This document shows, piece after piece, positions 1-12,103 of a DNA stretch of 64,000 bases. The stretch lies in contig JAPWGK010000019.1 in the NCBI GenBank assembly GCA_029641185.1, positions 620,001-684,000 of the forward strand, written 5' to 3'. A program made the position numbers and the translations under genes. This stretch comes from Pseudofabraea citricarpa (Eukaryota > Ascomycota > Leotiomycetes > Helotiales > Dermateaceae). Numbering within the stretch: the first letter of the stretch is position 1; each line of letters opens with the position of its first letter. The notes beneath the pieces were generated by a model. That model did no database searches. It was not told the origin of the DNA and saw nothing but the letters and a program-made list of their open reading frames with translations.

Positions 1-380
1 GGTTTGTATAGTCTGAGGATATACTTGTATTTATAAATCTGAGATACACTGAAAATCCGATTCTTTCATAGTCAGATTCCGAAGTTCCCTTGACATGATG
101 GAGATCTCGGTCTCGCAAGCCTTTGCATAAAGTCAAGAGTTCAGTGAAATAAAGCGCTTAGAGGATATAGGGAATAGACATGATTGATTGGTTTTTGGGG
201 ATTTCAAATTGTATCCATTAATTCCTGAGGTTGTTACCAATTATCTCAGAGAGGACTGACCGTTCCATTGCAGCATATCTTGGCATCGTCAGTCACGTGA
301 TCAACAAGAGCTAGAGACGTGTGCCGCCGTCCAAGCTCTGTTACGATCGCGAAAGTCGCGACTATCTAGCAGCCATAATC
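1..380. other. Intergenic, upstream of the RSC gene
   Basis: No open frame with coding character was seen. The 3' half is the presumed promoter and 5' leader of the RSC subunit gene that begins at 381. Confidence 0.5.
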
Positions 381-3312
381 ATGGAGTCCACAACTAAGGA
401 TACCGTCGCAATGGAGCCGGCAACTGATGAGCAGAAACCTCCGGTGCCCGAAGCTGATGCTGAAGTCTCAACCGCCGCAGATGCAGGCGCAGGAGCCAAC
501 AAAGATTCCGATCGATTGCCCAAGGAAGACTTCGAGGTGATGTCTGAAGTAATACAAACCTTGAGTACAGCTAAGGACGAAGAGTGAGTACCCTATCACT
601 GGAATTATGCGCATACTGACGTCTGCAAAGTGGTCATGAAGTGTCGCGCGACTTTGCGCGCATCCCAAGCAAGAAATCCTATCCCGAATACTACGATGTG
701 ATCAAGGAGGCTATGGCAATTAGTACGATTAAGGTATACAAGTCTCAGTCGCAGTGTAGATGTGTAAACATACTGATCCTGTGCCTAGGCCAAAATTTCA
801 AAAAAACAATACACTTCGTATACACAGTTCATTAGAGATCTCGCGCTGATCACTCACAACGCGATGTATTTCAATCGACCATCTGCTCTTATATATCAAT
901 ATGCGCTCACCTTCCAAGAATTGGTGAAAACCGAGGCTCAAAAGTTAGTCGACAAGAAAGTTATTACACCAGAACAGGCTGAGATGCCATACTTTGGAGA
1001 ACTTCCACCCGTCGAACCTTCACCATCCCCAGGCCCAGAAGAGGAGGAAGAGGAGGACGATGATGACGATGACGAGGAAGAGGAAGATGATGATGGTACA
1101 GATGATGACAGTCCTAAAAAGCGTGGAAGGAAAAAGGGCCGTCGTTCCTTTGCGAAGCGTGAGAAAGCCGACGAAGGAGCTATTGATCCCGATTCACAGA
1201 AAAAGCGCGGCCGGCCCCCGAAGGTCCTTACTCCCATGGAAGCAAGGATCAACAACCTTTTGAAGTCCCTGAGAAAAGAAAAAAATACAAATGGAAGGTT
1301 GAAAATTACCCATTTTGAGAAGCTTCCAGATAAGGCAATGAACCCAGAGTATTTCCAAGAGGTTGCAAATCCGATTGCTATGGATCTCATCAAGAAGAAG
1401 GCGAAGAGAAAGTATTATCACTCGGTGGATCAAGTCCAGCAGGACCTTGAGCGCATGTTTAACAACGCTATGGGCTATAACATGGAGGACAGTCAGGTGT
1501 ATAAAGACGCAAAAGACTTGCTCGAGCAATCACGCGTTACTGCGGAAAAGGAAAAGAACAAGCCCGACAGCGCCTTTGTGGACGAGGATGGTCGTCTTCC
1601 ACTGCCAGAGATTCTTCACAACGGGAAAATCTGGAAGGTTGGAGACTGGGTGCACATTGAAAATGTCAATGATCCAGTCAAGCCTATAGTAGCACAGATT
1701 TACCGAACATGGCAAGATTCAGAAGGCCAGAAGTGGATCAATGCTTGCTGGTACTACCGCCCAGAACAGACCGTTCACCATTTTGAAAAGCACTTCTTTG
1801 AAAACGAGGTGGTCAAGACTGGCCGTTATTGTGATCACAAGATTGAAGAAATAAAGGAACGTTGCTTTGTAATGTTCTGTACTCGGTACTTCAAAGGCCG
1901 TCCTCGCGGGTTTCCTGCTGACGCAGATGTGTATGTCTGCGAAGCTCGATACAACGAGGAGAAGTTCGAAATGAACAAAATCAAAACTTGGACGAGTTGT
2001 ATACCTGATGAGGTTCGAGACAAGGATTACGAGATGGATTTATTTGATACCCCGAGGGCTGCAAAAAAGGTTCCTAGTCCAATTAAGCATCTGCTTCAAG
2101 AAGATGCAACAGAAGATGGCCCTCTCCCTAAACCCACCTGGTCAGCACATAATTGTCCTCCAATTGTTGGCGCTGTCCATCGACGCCCTTCAAAAAACGT
2201 AAGTACCCGAAGGCTGTGATATTCACTATTTTGAAGTAAACGCGCACTAACAAACGCAACAGCAATCACCTCCACCGGAGCCAACACCATCTCCACCCCC
2301 ACCACCACCGGTTGAACCTGTTCGCCGGCCAGTCACGAGCGATAGGCCGCGATACGACAAGTACGACTCGCAAGGCGATGTCAATATGACCCGTGCTCCA
2401 TCAAATCCAGCACCATCCCCAATGGCAAACACCAACGCAGCCCAGACACCTTATGGCCAGCAATTTGCACCATCGCGCCCCTCAATATCCCCCGCCCCAG
2501 TCCTTCACCATCAAAACTCGTATGGCTCTCATGGCTCAGCTCCACATTCTGCGACCTCGCAAACACCTCTGTACCAATCCCAAAACAACTATGGACAGTA
2601 TGGTGGTACAAGTTCAACGCCTGCTGTGCAGCATGCGAATCCTCTGGCCAACTATGACCAGTATCGAAACAATACACCTTCGCGACCAACTGCACAAACC
2701 TCTAATTCTCACACTTCTCACGGCAATGCTTACAATCCACCACGTGCCGGCGAGGTCTGGATCCTTCAAGATGTACAAAACGCTGCCATTCCAGCAGACG
2801 TTCGTAGCCAGTTTCAGACTGATGATAATGGCAAGGTGCTATTTTTCAATCAGCCTCCTCTAGTCACATCCTCGGCCACTGAGCAGGCTCTCCCACTTGG
2901 CCACAGCTTAAGATATCTGGCCGACAAGGCGCGAGCAAAGGAGGCGGAGAACAAAAAACGCAAGGCTAAGGACGATCATTTAGAAAATGTTGCGAGCGAA
3001 AAATTGAAGCAACTGAAGAAAGTTCGTGGAGGCCAAGCGTTCAAAGACATAGTTACTGGAGAGAAAGGGCAGCACGTGGCTAAGAAAACTGCTGAGTGGC
3101 TGCTTATGTGGTCCTCTGAGCATGATAAAGGCACGGATCTCCTCTATCAACAAATGTATGGCGATGAAGAAGGACCAAAGATGCGCAAGATGCGGGATGA
3201 GCAGATCGCTGCTGCACAAGCCAAGGCTATCGAAGACAAGAAGGACACCGAGGAGTACTTTAAAGCACGAGCGGAACTGAAGAAGGTTCCGATTACGGGA
3301 TTCAAGTTCTGA
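381..3312 (+). CDS. RSC chromatin-remodelling complex subunit, Rsc1/Rsc2 type
   Basis: Exons 381-583, 631-733, 789-2198 and 2263-3312 join in frame to about 921 residues. Bromodomain 1 lies near residues 50-170 and is split by the first two introns. An acidic run of Glu/Asp follows near 185-210, then an AT-hook (KKRGRPPK) near 238, bromodomain 2 near 255-350, and a BAH domain near 380-520. The C-terminal third is Pro/Ser/Gln-rich and ends in a Lys-rich helical segment. Two bromodomains with an AT-hook between them plus a BAH domain is the Rsc1/Rsc2 arrangement of yeast, which bind acetylated histones and DNA for the nuclear RSC remodeller. The start is the ATG at 381. It is convergent with RPS20. 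I cannot assign it to Rsc1 rather than Rsc2, because filamentous fungi usually have one homologue. Confidence 0.93.
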
Positions 3313-3771
3313 TCACCTTTCTTGTACATCTAGTTCAATTTGATGTAAGTGGGAGGACCAAGACAATAGTCACTCTTTTTTTGTGTGGCTACGCTCCATT
3401 GCAGTCTCGGGAGTTTTAGGTTGCGGTGTTGATTAGGAGACGCCGGGCCTTGCATATGGTGCAGGAGTTATGGATGAGATACCGAGTCTAGGAAAGACTC
3501 TTGTTTGTAACAATAGAAATATGAACTGATGGAGCACATTCTACCACAAATGCGAAATTTGACCTGGATTGTCATCCCGTTGACAACTTTAACGTCATAC
3601 AGCATTGAACCATCGATTTTGTCATAAATATTTTTCACTTCACACGGTCTTGCAACGTAGATTGTCTTAGCACACCAAGGCGAATTTCCATTTTTCTATC
3701 TTCCGTAACGACGCAGAGTTAAGCTAGTTATCGGTAACTTCGCCTTACGGCCATGTCCTCCACTGCAGCAT
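3313..3771. other. Intergenic between convergent RSC and RPS20 genes
   Basis: Shared 3' flank of two convergent genes. No coding sequence seen; it presumably holds both polyadenylation regions. Confidence 0.5.
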
Positions 3772-4382
3772 TTAAGCAGCAATGGTAACCTCAACCTCGA
3801 CACCAGCTTCAATGTTGACAATGATCTGCTTGACGACTTCGGTAGGAGCGTTCAAACTAATTGAATATCAGCATTTTATACTTCATGCTCGTCTTCGGAT
3901 ATCACTTACTCGATCAATCGCTTGTGGATTCTCATTTCGAAGCAATCCCAGGTCTTAGAACCTTCACCGCAAGGGGTCTTACGGGTGGTGACCTAAAAAT
4001 TGGTGTTAGTGATTGTATTCTGGAGTTTAAATGGATTTCAAAAGTAGTCCAAGCCATTTTAGCAGCGAGGAAGATGTCTCAAAACTTATGGATTATACGA
4101 ATCATAGAAATCTGGCACCTAGGCGCTTACTGACCTTGAGGTTCTTGGTTGGGAGGCGAACTGGTCCCTTAACACGAAGGTCCTTGCCCTTTGCGCGCTC
4201 AATGAGCTCTTGGCAGACCTTCTCGAGAGAGTCGACCTTTCGGCTGGTAAGGGTGATTCTGATGCGGTGAATCTTCTATAGTAGGGAAGTAATATTAGTC
4301 TCCAGCAATATATACAGGATTTCATAGAATTTCTGCTTACTGGGCCCTCGCCGAACTCCTTCTCTGGCTTTTGGTAAGACAT
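3772..4382 (-). CDS. RPS20: 40S ribosomal protein S20 (uS10)
   Basis: Minus-strand exons 4341-4382, 4135-4275, 3910-3992 and 3772-3856 join to 116 residues, the usual length for S20. The product starts [10 protein letters not shown], carries the uS10 core ([19 protein letters not shown]) and ends [10 protein letters not shown]. It is a component of the small ribosomal subunit head. Four exons in a gene this short is normal for filamentous fungi. The start ATG is at 4382. It is divergent from the CUE-domain gene at 4925, leaving a shared 0.54-kb promoter. Identity is clear from the conserved C-terminal block around NAPTEVVKQ. Confidence 0.96.
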
Positions 4383-4924
4383 GGCGATGTTTGGTAGTTT
4401 GGAAACCTGTCGAGACTCGAACGGTTAGTTGCGGCAAAGTGACGACGGTGATCGTGGTAGTGGTGGTGGTGCTTTGTCGTAGAGGTGCTTGCGATGGAGG
4501 AGGGAAAAGAGGCTCGAATTTAGAGAAAATCGGTTTTGCGTGGGACGAACTCTTGGCACACAGCCGAGCGGGGACCACGACCAAACAGGCTAAGGCCCAT
4601 CCCGCCATCTGTCAGCCTCGTCGATCGTCATACACCCGCAGTTGATTTCTCCAAGTAGAGCATCCACATCCACCTCACACCCATGCTGAGATCCGGCGTG
4701 ACTCAAGCCAAATCTCACCGTCTTGGATCTTCCATCATGGCCATTTCCATATGCAGGTGACCGACTTCCAAAGGCAATAATAACTACAGGCACTCCGAGC
4801 AAGGCACCCAGAAAACTTCAAACTACTCCCAGGCCATCCCAGGATTCCTCCCAGTACCAGCATTATCCCCAAAAAGAGGACTACTTAGTCCAATATTGTT
4901 CTCTCTTCCAGCAGCCTAATCGCA
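4383..4924. promoter_or_regulatory. Divergent promoter region RPS20 / CUE3-like
   Basis: A 542-bp interval between two divergent start codons. Short open frames here are not conserved-looking. Both genes act on the ribosome, so shared regulation is possible but only inferred from the layout. Confidence 0.4.
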
Positions 4925-6964
4925 ATGGCCTTCAAGATGCTGCCACCGATGGCCCCATATCCTGCCGCAGTGTGGAGAAGTCACATGGTGCCTGCAGAAT
5001 GGGAAGCCTGTCTAGATGCTTGGATATCGTTGGCCCAAGCCCATCTTTCCTTCTCAGATCCAGAATTTCTGCAAGTATCAGCAAAGGATGAATCTTTGGC
5101 GCAATTCCTTGTGTCCTATGCTGCAGAGACAGCATCGTCGCCTTCCCCAGAAATCTCGAGATCAAAGCAACTCCGAAAGCAAGCCTATCTCCTCTCCTAC
5201 CGTTTACTTGGAGAAACATCTCCTGCAGCACCTCTATTAAGATGGGAGTTTCTATCAGATCTCAGTAGGATTTATAGCAGACCCCATGCTCAAAAGCTAC
5301 TTGCTGCGGGCTGGAAACGGAACGCAGAGGCATTAGAGATTTCCCTTGGACAGGCCAAATCATCATTGATCAGAGGACTAGACGCTGGTCTAAAAGGCGA
5401 TCTCAAGAGTGTAGAGACCAAACTGAAGCGCTTTAATCATCTTATTCACGCATCGCCTGACGCCGCTGCCTTTTTCATGGCTGGGAGTGATTTTGTGGAT
5501 GGACTTATAAGTTGCTATAAACTTATGAATCCACCTCTTCGAAAAGTCATTATCTCCACCACATACCTGTGCTTGATCGGACTCACCGAGGGCGACAAGC
5601 CAAACTTTTCTTCTCTTGTTGATCAGTTGTATTCCCTGAAAGCTGCAGCGGATGCTCATAAAGCCGGCCCTACAAATATCAACGACTCTTTGGTTGCCGA
5701 GCTTGTCACTGTTACCCCAGCATTAAAACAAGTTCAACAAAGAATAGAGGCAAGTAATTCAGGATCTAGCAGAGCCAAAACTGTACTTGCGGCACTAGGA
5801 ACCTACAAAAAGGCTGGAGGGAGCCGACCACCACGTTTGGTATGGAGAAAGATAGATAAGGGCAAAGGTGTTGCTACTACTGATGACTATGGACATGAAT
5901 CACATGGACAGGTTCATATACATCGTATGAGTTTGATTTCACAGGTTCAAGATCTCTTCGCAGATCTTGGTTCCGGCTTTGTGGTGAAGTTGCTAGATGA
6001 GTATAATGATGATGTGGAACAAGTGATATCGCATCTCCTAGAAGAATCGTTGCCGCCACATCTTCAGGACGCTGATCGTTCTGAAAAGCTGTAAATCCCC
6101 CCACTATTATCTGCAGAAACATGTCTGACCATAAATAGGGAATTACCTCAGCGAGAAAATCCAGTTTCAGCATTAGTACCTCGCTCTACGCCCCCATTTT
6201 TACCAACTCGACGGAACGTTTTTGATGATGATGAGTTCGACCAGCTCGCTGTCGATACATCGAGGCTTCATTTTGGACGGCGGAACCCAGACCAGACAGC
6301 GGATGATGTACTCCAAGATCGCTCTAATGCTCCCAACAGGGCTGCTATCCTCTCAGCTCTCGCAGCCTTTGATTCTGATGACGATGAACGTGACGATACC
6401 TATGATGTCGAAGATGTCGGGGGAACCGTGGATACCACAAATCCCGAGGAAGTAACAGCAGATGCGGGCCATGACGAGGCTCTATTCCGTGCCTATAAAT
6501 CATCGCCTAAAATGTTTGAGCGGGATGCCGGCACGAGAAGAGGCAAGCCGAGAATGGCACTGAAAGAAGAAACGGGTATGACAGATGAAGCCATTGAGGG
6601 TTGGGCATTGATGCTCTCTCGAGATCCACGACAGATGCGGCGGCTAGAAGCTAAATTCTCTTCGTTCTCGGGAGGACAGAGAGACTTAGCACCTACAGCA
6701 TGGCGGGCCAGTCCTGCAGGATCTGGCACCGAGGAATCTGATATGGATACTCGCAACGATCGTGGCAGAGGTGGCAGATTACGAGGTGCTGGGCGGGGAG
6801 GACGTGGCGGAGGAAGAGGCAGGGGAAATGTTGCAGGTGCGACTGGAGACAAGGAGACAGAGGCCGCGAGACATAAGAAAGAAGCCAATAAGGGATCCAG
6901 AGCGAACCACAATCGTCGAGACCAGAGGGCTAAGAAAATGGCTCGTGGCGGATTTCCTGGGTAG
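4925..6964 (+). CDS. CUE-domain ribosome quality-control protein, Cue3/ASCC2 family
   Basis: Exons 4925-6090 and 6139-6964, with a 48-nt intron, give 663 residues. The N-terminal half is helical and resembles the ASCC2/Cue3 family, with an early APYP...WEACLDAWISLAQAH stretch. A CUE domain lies near residues 340-380 with the signature VQDLFADLG...LLDEY...VEQVISHLLEE, which in this family binds ubiquitin. After an acidic linker the C-terminus becomes strongly Gly/Arg-rich (RGRGGRLRG repeats) and then basic, which suggests RNA or ribosome contact. Yeast Cue3 (Rqt3) works with the helicase Slh1 to split collided ribosomes. The start ATG at 4925 sits at the usual family N-terminus. It is convergent with INP1. 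Confidence 0.85.
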
Positions 6965-7426
6965 ACAAAACATCCATAGCCTGTCAAATCAAAGACATAA
7001 AGCAATAGAGTTTACATATACTGTAACAGGACGTCCAAGTAAGGAGTGATAGTATATCTATCAATGTGTCATAGCCATGTGAGTTCACTGAGCTAGGCCT
7101 GGCTGCATAAATAGAATGTCATGAAATTCTCATTCCTCATGCTCTTTAAAGAGCCTCCTCAAGACTTCCATCATCATTAAACGAACTAAGTAACGAACAA
7201 AGAGTCTCATAAGACCATCATTCCCGCTGATGCGCATCAGCGCCAGACATGCCAGAGTGGACTCATAATTCCATACCGCTTTCCAAATCAAAAAAGAGGT
7301 GTTACGCCAAAAAAGAACTACACAGATGCTTTACCCAGCAAATATCCAACGCATACAATGCCCATTACAATGAATCATACAAAAATCGTACACATAAATC
7401 TCTACTACACAAAATGATTGGGGAGG
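6965..7426. other. Intergenic between convergent CUE3-like and INP1 genes
   Basis: A 3'-3' spacer, moderately AT-rich. No gene seen. Confidence 0.45.
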
Positions 7427-9406
7427 TCAATCGACCTCCCAACTGCCGCCAGATCCAGAATTATGACTAGATTCTAGAAGTCTCGGCTGAGGTTTGCTGA
7501 AAGTGCCCGGAAGGCTGATGCCAAAGTCGTCTTCTTGCCAATCGTCTGAAGAATATTGGTCTTCAGTAAAATCCCAGTGCACAGATTCCCCATGCCCTGA
7601 GAGTACACCTCGCCACTCCCCAGCCGCAATTTTGGATGCAATGTTTATCATGAGGTGAAATAGGTGACTAGGTGGGCTAAGGAGTATTTCACAAGTCTTT
7701 TGGATTATGGCTGTGGGGAGATGACATGCAGTCTGGAGATGGCGTGGGCGTCGGCGTGCGGGAGGAGAAAAGAGGTTGACAGCTGCAGGCAGTGGTGAAA
7801 GGGTACGCCGACGAGAGTTACTACTAGTTGTTCCACGATGGCGAATCGTTGTAACATCGTTTCGGGGAGTTACAGCTTCGACTTGCTCTTCGTCGGATTT
7901 ATCGCCAGTATCACTAATGAGTGTTGGGGGTTTGGATGGAGATGACGGCTCAGTCCCAGCTGTGGATGAATCACCGTTTACCTCCCAGACCCGAGGGGTC
8001 TCAGGCCCAACGGTAATTTCGGAGGATTCTCTAGGCTGGTGAGTATGTTTTTGTAGTGTTATATTATGGTGAGGATAAGGATATGCATCTGCTGTACTGG
8101 GGGATGTTGACGGAGAAGGCGGGTCCAAAGGAGAATGCCAGGACTCGGTAGAGTAGAAAGAGCTCCCAGAAGAGAATTCGGAGGATTCCGATGCACCTGT
8201 GCTGGGACGTCTGATTGGGGATTCTGACCTGCACGTTGAAGGCGGGCTTGTGACGAGAGAAAGAACTGGAGGCGCTGTTGCAGAGCGGTTACATGCTTTT
8301 ATAACATCTGGCTGATCTGATTGCTCTTTCGGGGAGTCTAGAACTTGAGGTGATTGCGAATCATTCCTGAGAGTGCTACTGCTGTCATCTGTGTCCTGAC
8401 CCAGAGTATCACTGTCCTCACTAGATTTAGTTTCTTGGTCATATCTTGGTCCTGGAATAGGTGGTTCCAATAATGAGGGACCTAGCACCACTGGTCGCGG
8501 AGCGGGTGATGGAGATTGTTCTATGGATGTCATTATCTCAGGAACTGTTTGTTCGACTGTTGGCTCTGGCTCCAAGATAGTGGCTGCTGGTTTGGGCGAG
8601 CCATTACTTTGTTGTGAATTACTATCAGTTTCTAAAGTTTTGGCCTTTTCAACTGGCGGAGGAGTTCTGGTTATGGAGATGGAGGAAGAACGTAGTGGTG
8701 ATTCACTCCTAGCATGGAAATCGAACCCAAACTCGGAGAACCTTCGCTCTGGAGAGGCAGTGCTTGCTCTTTCTACCGGCTTCCAAGGTCGTTTTCGAAC
8801 GGGTGTCTCGGATACTTTGGGTAGTTCCACGGTGAAGGTCCTTTGAAAAGGACATGGAGTCTTCTCAAAAAGTAGCACCTTCCCTAGAACATCTTTCAAC
8901 TCATCCGAGCGAACTTTGTCCTCCGCCGTGCCTTTGGGTATTTCGATCCTCCAATATTGCGGGCGTCGGACTTGTAGAATGAACATGCTGGATTCTTCGT
9001 CGACACACCAGGCTTGTGATTTCGGCATGATTGGCCGCAGTGCTGAATTGCAGCTCAAGAATGCTACAGAGCCTGGAGCTCGATATATACGAAGTGGCCC
9101 TACAACAAAACGATTAGCTTACTCTCTACCGTTGCCGGAATGCCAGGTTAAGTAGGACGTACCAATAGCAACCGTTCGTTCAAATCTTGAAGACCATGGC
9201 AAAGTCCCAGTCTCCTGTTCCGGTGCAAGACTCCGACCGCTCGAGCTGGGGCTCGATGTTGAAGTGGGTGTTGAGAAGGATATGATACGCGCCGACGGTA
9301 GAGTGTAAAGAGTCTCGATTTGATCCGGACCTGGAGCAGGTGCAGGTGCGACAGACAGACTCGAAGAACGCCTGGAGACTGGAGTCGAAGGACCCGAATA
9401 GGCCAT
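7427..9406 (-). CDS. INP1: Inheritance of peroxisomes protein 1 (Inp1)
   Basis: Minus-strand exons 9163-9406 and 7427-9099 give 638 residues. The N-terminal part (residues about 50-150) holds the conserved Inp1 block: LPWSSRFERTVAIG, then GPLRIYRAPGSVAFLSC, then ALRPIMPKSQAWCVDEES and RRPQYWRIEIPKG. This block spans the single intron, which confirms the splice. The rest is a long Ser/Pro/Thr-rich disordered region with a short conserved-looking segment near residues 560-600 that includes LFHLMINIASKIAAGEWRG. Inp1 tethers peroxisomes at the cell cortex so that some are retained in the mother compartment. The start ATG is at 9406. It is divergent from the UsgS-like gene. Confidence 0.87.
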
Positions 9407-9907
9407 GGTAGCGTTCGTTCAATCGGTGAGCAGAGCTGCTCTACCGCCTGGGGACCATTATTGTCCAGGAAACAAACATTGGTTGGGGCGTTTGGTGGTG
9501 CGAGGCGGCTACAAGGTTGTGTTGCTACAGTCGTTCTAGGGTAAGCCGATGGCGATTGCTTGCTGGGTATATATGTTGTTCACAGGAATGTAGGTCAATT
9601 GTGCACTCCGGCATGGGGCAAAAGACGTCAGCCTGCTCCAGCACAAGATAGTGGAAGAATGAAAATGCCAGCTCCGAGTCTCTGGTCGTTGATAAAGGAT
9701 GCGAGCGCGTCCTGGCGCAAGGCCGGAGCCAACGTCTGCGTCGTGACCCACTAGTCCAGCCTTGCTTCCAGAGCTCTGAGCTTCGGCTTCATGCCTTGAG
9801 CCTTCAAGCCCACCAGATATATTGTGGAGAACCCGGTCTATATTCTTGACAACAACAAGCACCGGGCTTGCAGCATTACATTGCATTTCCCAGAGACCGG
9901 CATCGTC
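9407..9907. promoter_or_regulatory. Divergent promoter region INP1 / UsgS-like
   Basis: A 501-bp interval between two start codons. An open frame continuous with the downstream gene runs from 9821, but it begins with non-ATG codons, so it is probably leader sequence. Confidence 0.35.
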
Positions 9908-11376
9908 ATGGCCCAGAGGCATCCCGAAACACAGCGCCCGATTCTGGACAAGGACAAGCTCAAAAAACAATTCGACGTTCAATCCTTTGACCCGAATGCC
10001 ATTCTACGTGGGGCACAGCTCACTGTTGTCGGAGGTCAGTACGAGGAGCAGGAGCAGGAGCAGCAACGCCCGAATAACGGCAGAATAACGCTGACTTCTT
10101 GAAGCCTTGCGAGCACTGCAGAATCCTTCTCTATTTACCTCAGATCACTACAAGCAGGCAGCATATGCGGTGGCCGCTGGCATCGTTATTCGAATCGCCA
10201 TTGCCATTCCCGTACGACGTCATCGCCTAGTCCTTGGTATGAACAATGGCTAACCATCGACCAGATCATTGGCGTCAAAGTGCTACTCTGGTTCTTAGCT
10301 TTCTTCATCGACTTTGAGACATCAACATGGCACGACACAGTCGTGTCGGGGCTAGACTTTATCGCCAACTACGTTCTCCAGGTCCCTTTCTTTCTGATGA
10401 CCTTGATGAGATATGTCACTCCTACGCTGGATAATATGTAGGTCCCACGAATGAACGCCGAATGAGTTTTTTTCTTAACATTGCACAGGTTCATGGAAAG
10501 TATTAAGTGGGTGGATTTGACGTATTATAAAAAGCATGAAGGCGAAAACCCGGACACGCTTCGCGACGGATATTACCCCAATCTGCGCATGTATACTAAG
10601 CGTGACGGTAGCACGCATTCTAAAAGCACCGCGGAAGCTGTCACTGTGTTTTTGATGAGATTTGCAAAGAAGGCCGGCTTGTCGCTGGGGATATTTGCCT
10701 TGTCATATGTTCCCTATGTAGGAAGATTCGTCCTTCCAGCTGCCAGTTTTTACACTTTCAACAAGGCTGTAGGGCTAGGTCCTGCTGCCATAATTTTTGG
10801 CACGGGTATATTCTTACCCCGCAAGTATCTTGTCATATTCCTGCAGAGCTACTTTGCGTCGAGGAGTCTGATGAGAGAGTTGGTATGCTGGCTTGCCTCA
10901 TTCTTTCGGATATGCACTAATTGTATACACAGCTCGAGCCTTACTTCTCCCGTATCCACTTCACCAAAGAACAGAAGAAACGCTGGTTCCGGGACAGAGA
11001 GGGCCTCCTATTTGGATTCGGTATTGGCTTTTACATCTTCCAAAGAATCCCTTTATTAGGGGTCCTTATTTATGGCATTGCGGAAGCATCTACTGCGTGA
11101 GTCGTCCAAGCACCAAGGAGAGGCGTACCTGACTGAACTATGTGTAGCTACCTTATAACCAAGATCACTGACCCACCACCACCACCTGCTGAGATTGAAG
11201 GGTTTGCTGAAAGTCAACAAAAATGGAGGAATAAGCATGAATTTCTGAATCTTAAGCTCTCTGCCATTGATGCCCATAACAGCTCAAATCGGACTCAGGA
11301 CTCACAAGCACAAGCGAGCACGTCTGCAATCCCGTCACAACCGCCACCGCCATACTCGGAGTTGAGATCAAGGTAG
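9908..11376 (+). CDS. Multi-pass membrane protein, UsgS-like
   Basis: Six exons (9908-10034, 10105-10211, 10265-10437, 10489-10882, 10933-11096, 11148-11376) join in frame to 397 residues. After a polar N-terminus with FDPNAILRGAQLTVVG come several hydrophobic segments: near residues 60-75, 80-95, 105-140 (a double span), 195-250 (several spans), and one late around FGFGIGFYIFQRIPLLG. The C-terminal 75 residues are soluble and Pro-rich. The pattern and the N-terminal motif match my recollection of fungal proteins annotated as transmembrane protein UsgS, whose function is unknown. The start ATG at 9908 was chosen because the open sequence upstream has only TTG/GTG codons. A strong donor-like GTAGGT overlaps the stop, so a longer spliced C-terminus is possible. 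Confidence 0.7.
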
Positions 11377-12103
11377 GTTTATCAGGGGCTTTTGGCCTTG
11401 GCCATGGAGACCAATGTGTGCCCTAGCATTTGTGTTTGAAAGGGAGGGGATCAACGAAGGAACGGCGTATATACGATAGAATTCTGTACAACATGAGTAC
11501 GACACTTGGGTCACAAATGGATAGGACTGGGAAGGTATACTCTGAATAATAAAAGGTCGATGAGTGAGGGTGGCATTCCGGTAGCGGAGTTCTTTCGGCA
11601 TTGGAATACAAGGACGGCTTTCCGACACATACTGTGATCGAATTGATGTGAAATGGCTAGAAGGATGGATGGTCTGGGCCGGGGGAGTTTACACTTCTCG
11701 CTACGATCGACAATCTACATTGTCCCCATTGCTTCTGGCTTAGTCCGACCCCGATTGTTTTCCCTTGTGTATAAGTATTGACAAGAATTCTTCTAAACCC
11801 TTTCGGACCTCCCGCCGTCTTGTAGGGAGGAAGTCCGCCCCGCCCCCTCATCTTCAACGATGCTCTTATCGGGGGGAACTAACCGTTACCATCCTTATCT
11901 AGACCTCTTACATACATACGTCAACAACCACATTGCGGGGCAATGGGAAGGTGCTGCTAATATCAGTTTTGTGTCCCCACCATCTAATACTTTTCACTTT
12001 CCAACCTTGACTTCTCCTATTCAACCATTGAGTTGAGCGCATCTTCCAACTACAAAAACCCGTGTTGTTGTTTTCTAGCTTTCTATTAACCCACCGCGTC
12101 ACC
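11377..12103. other. Intergenic between UsgS-like gene and formamidase
   Basis: A tandem (head-to-tail) spacer holding the 3' end of one gene and the promoter of the next. It is pyrimidine-rich just before the formamidase start. No coding sequence recognised. Confidence 0.45.

Noticed and set aside
938..1393. Minus-strand open frame opposite the RSC gene with a poly-Ser run
   Set aside because: It is the antisense of the acidic Glu/Asp tract in the RSC subunit and has no features of its own.
9821..9907. N-terminal extension of the UsgS-like protein
   Set aside because: The frame is open, but only TTG and GTG codons could start it; the first ATG is at 9908.
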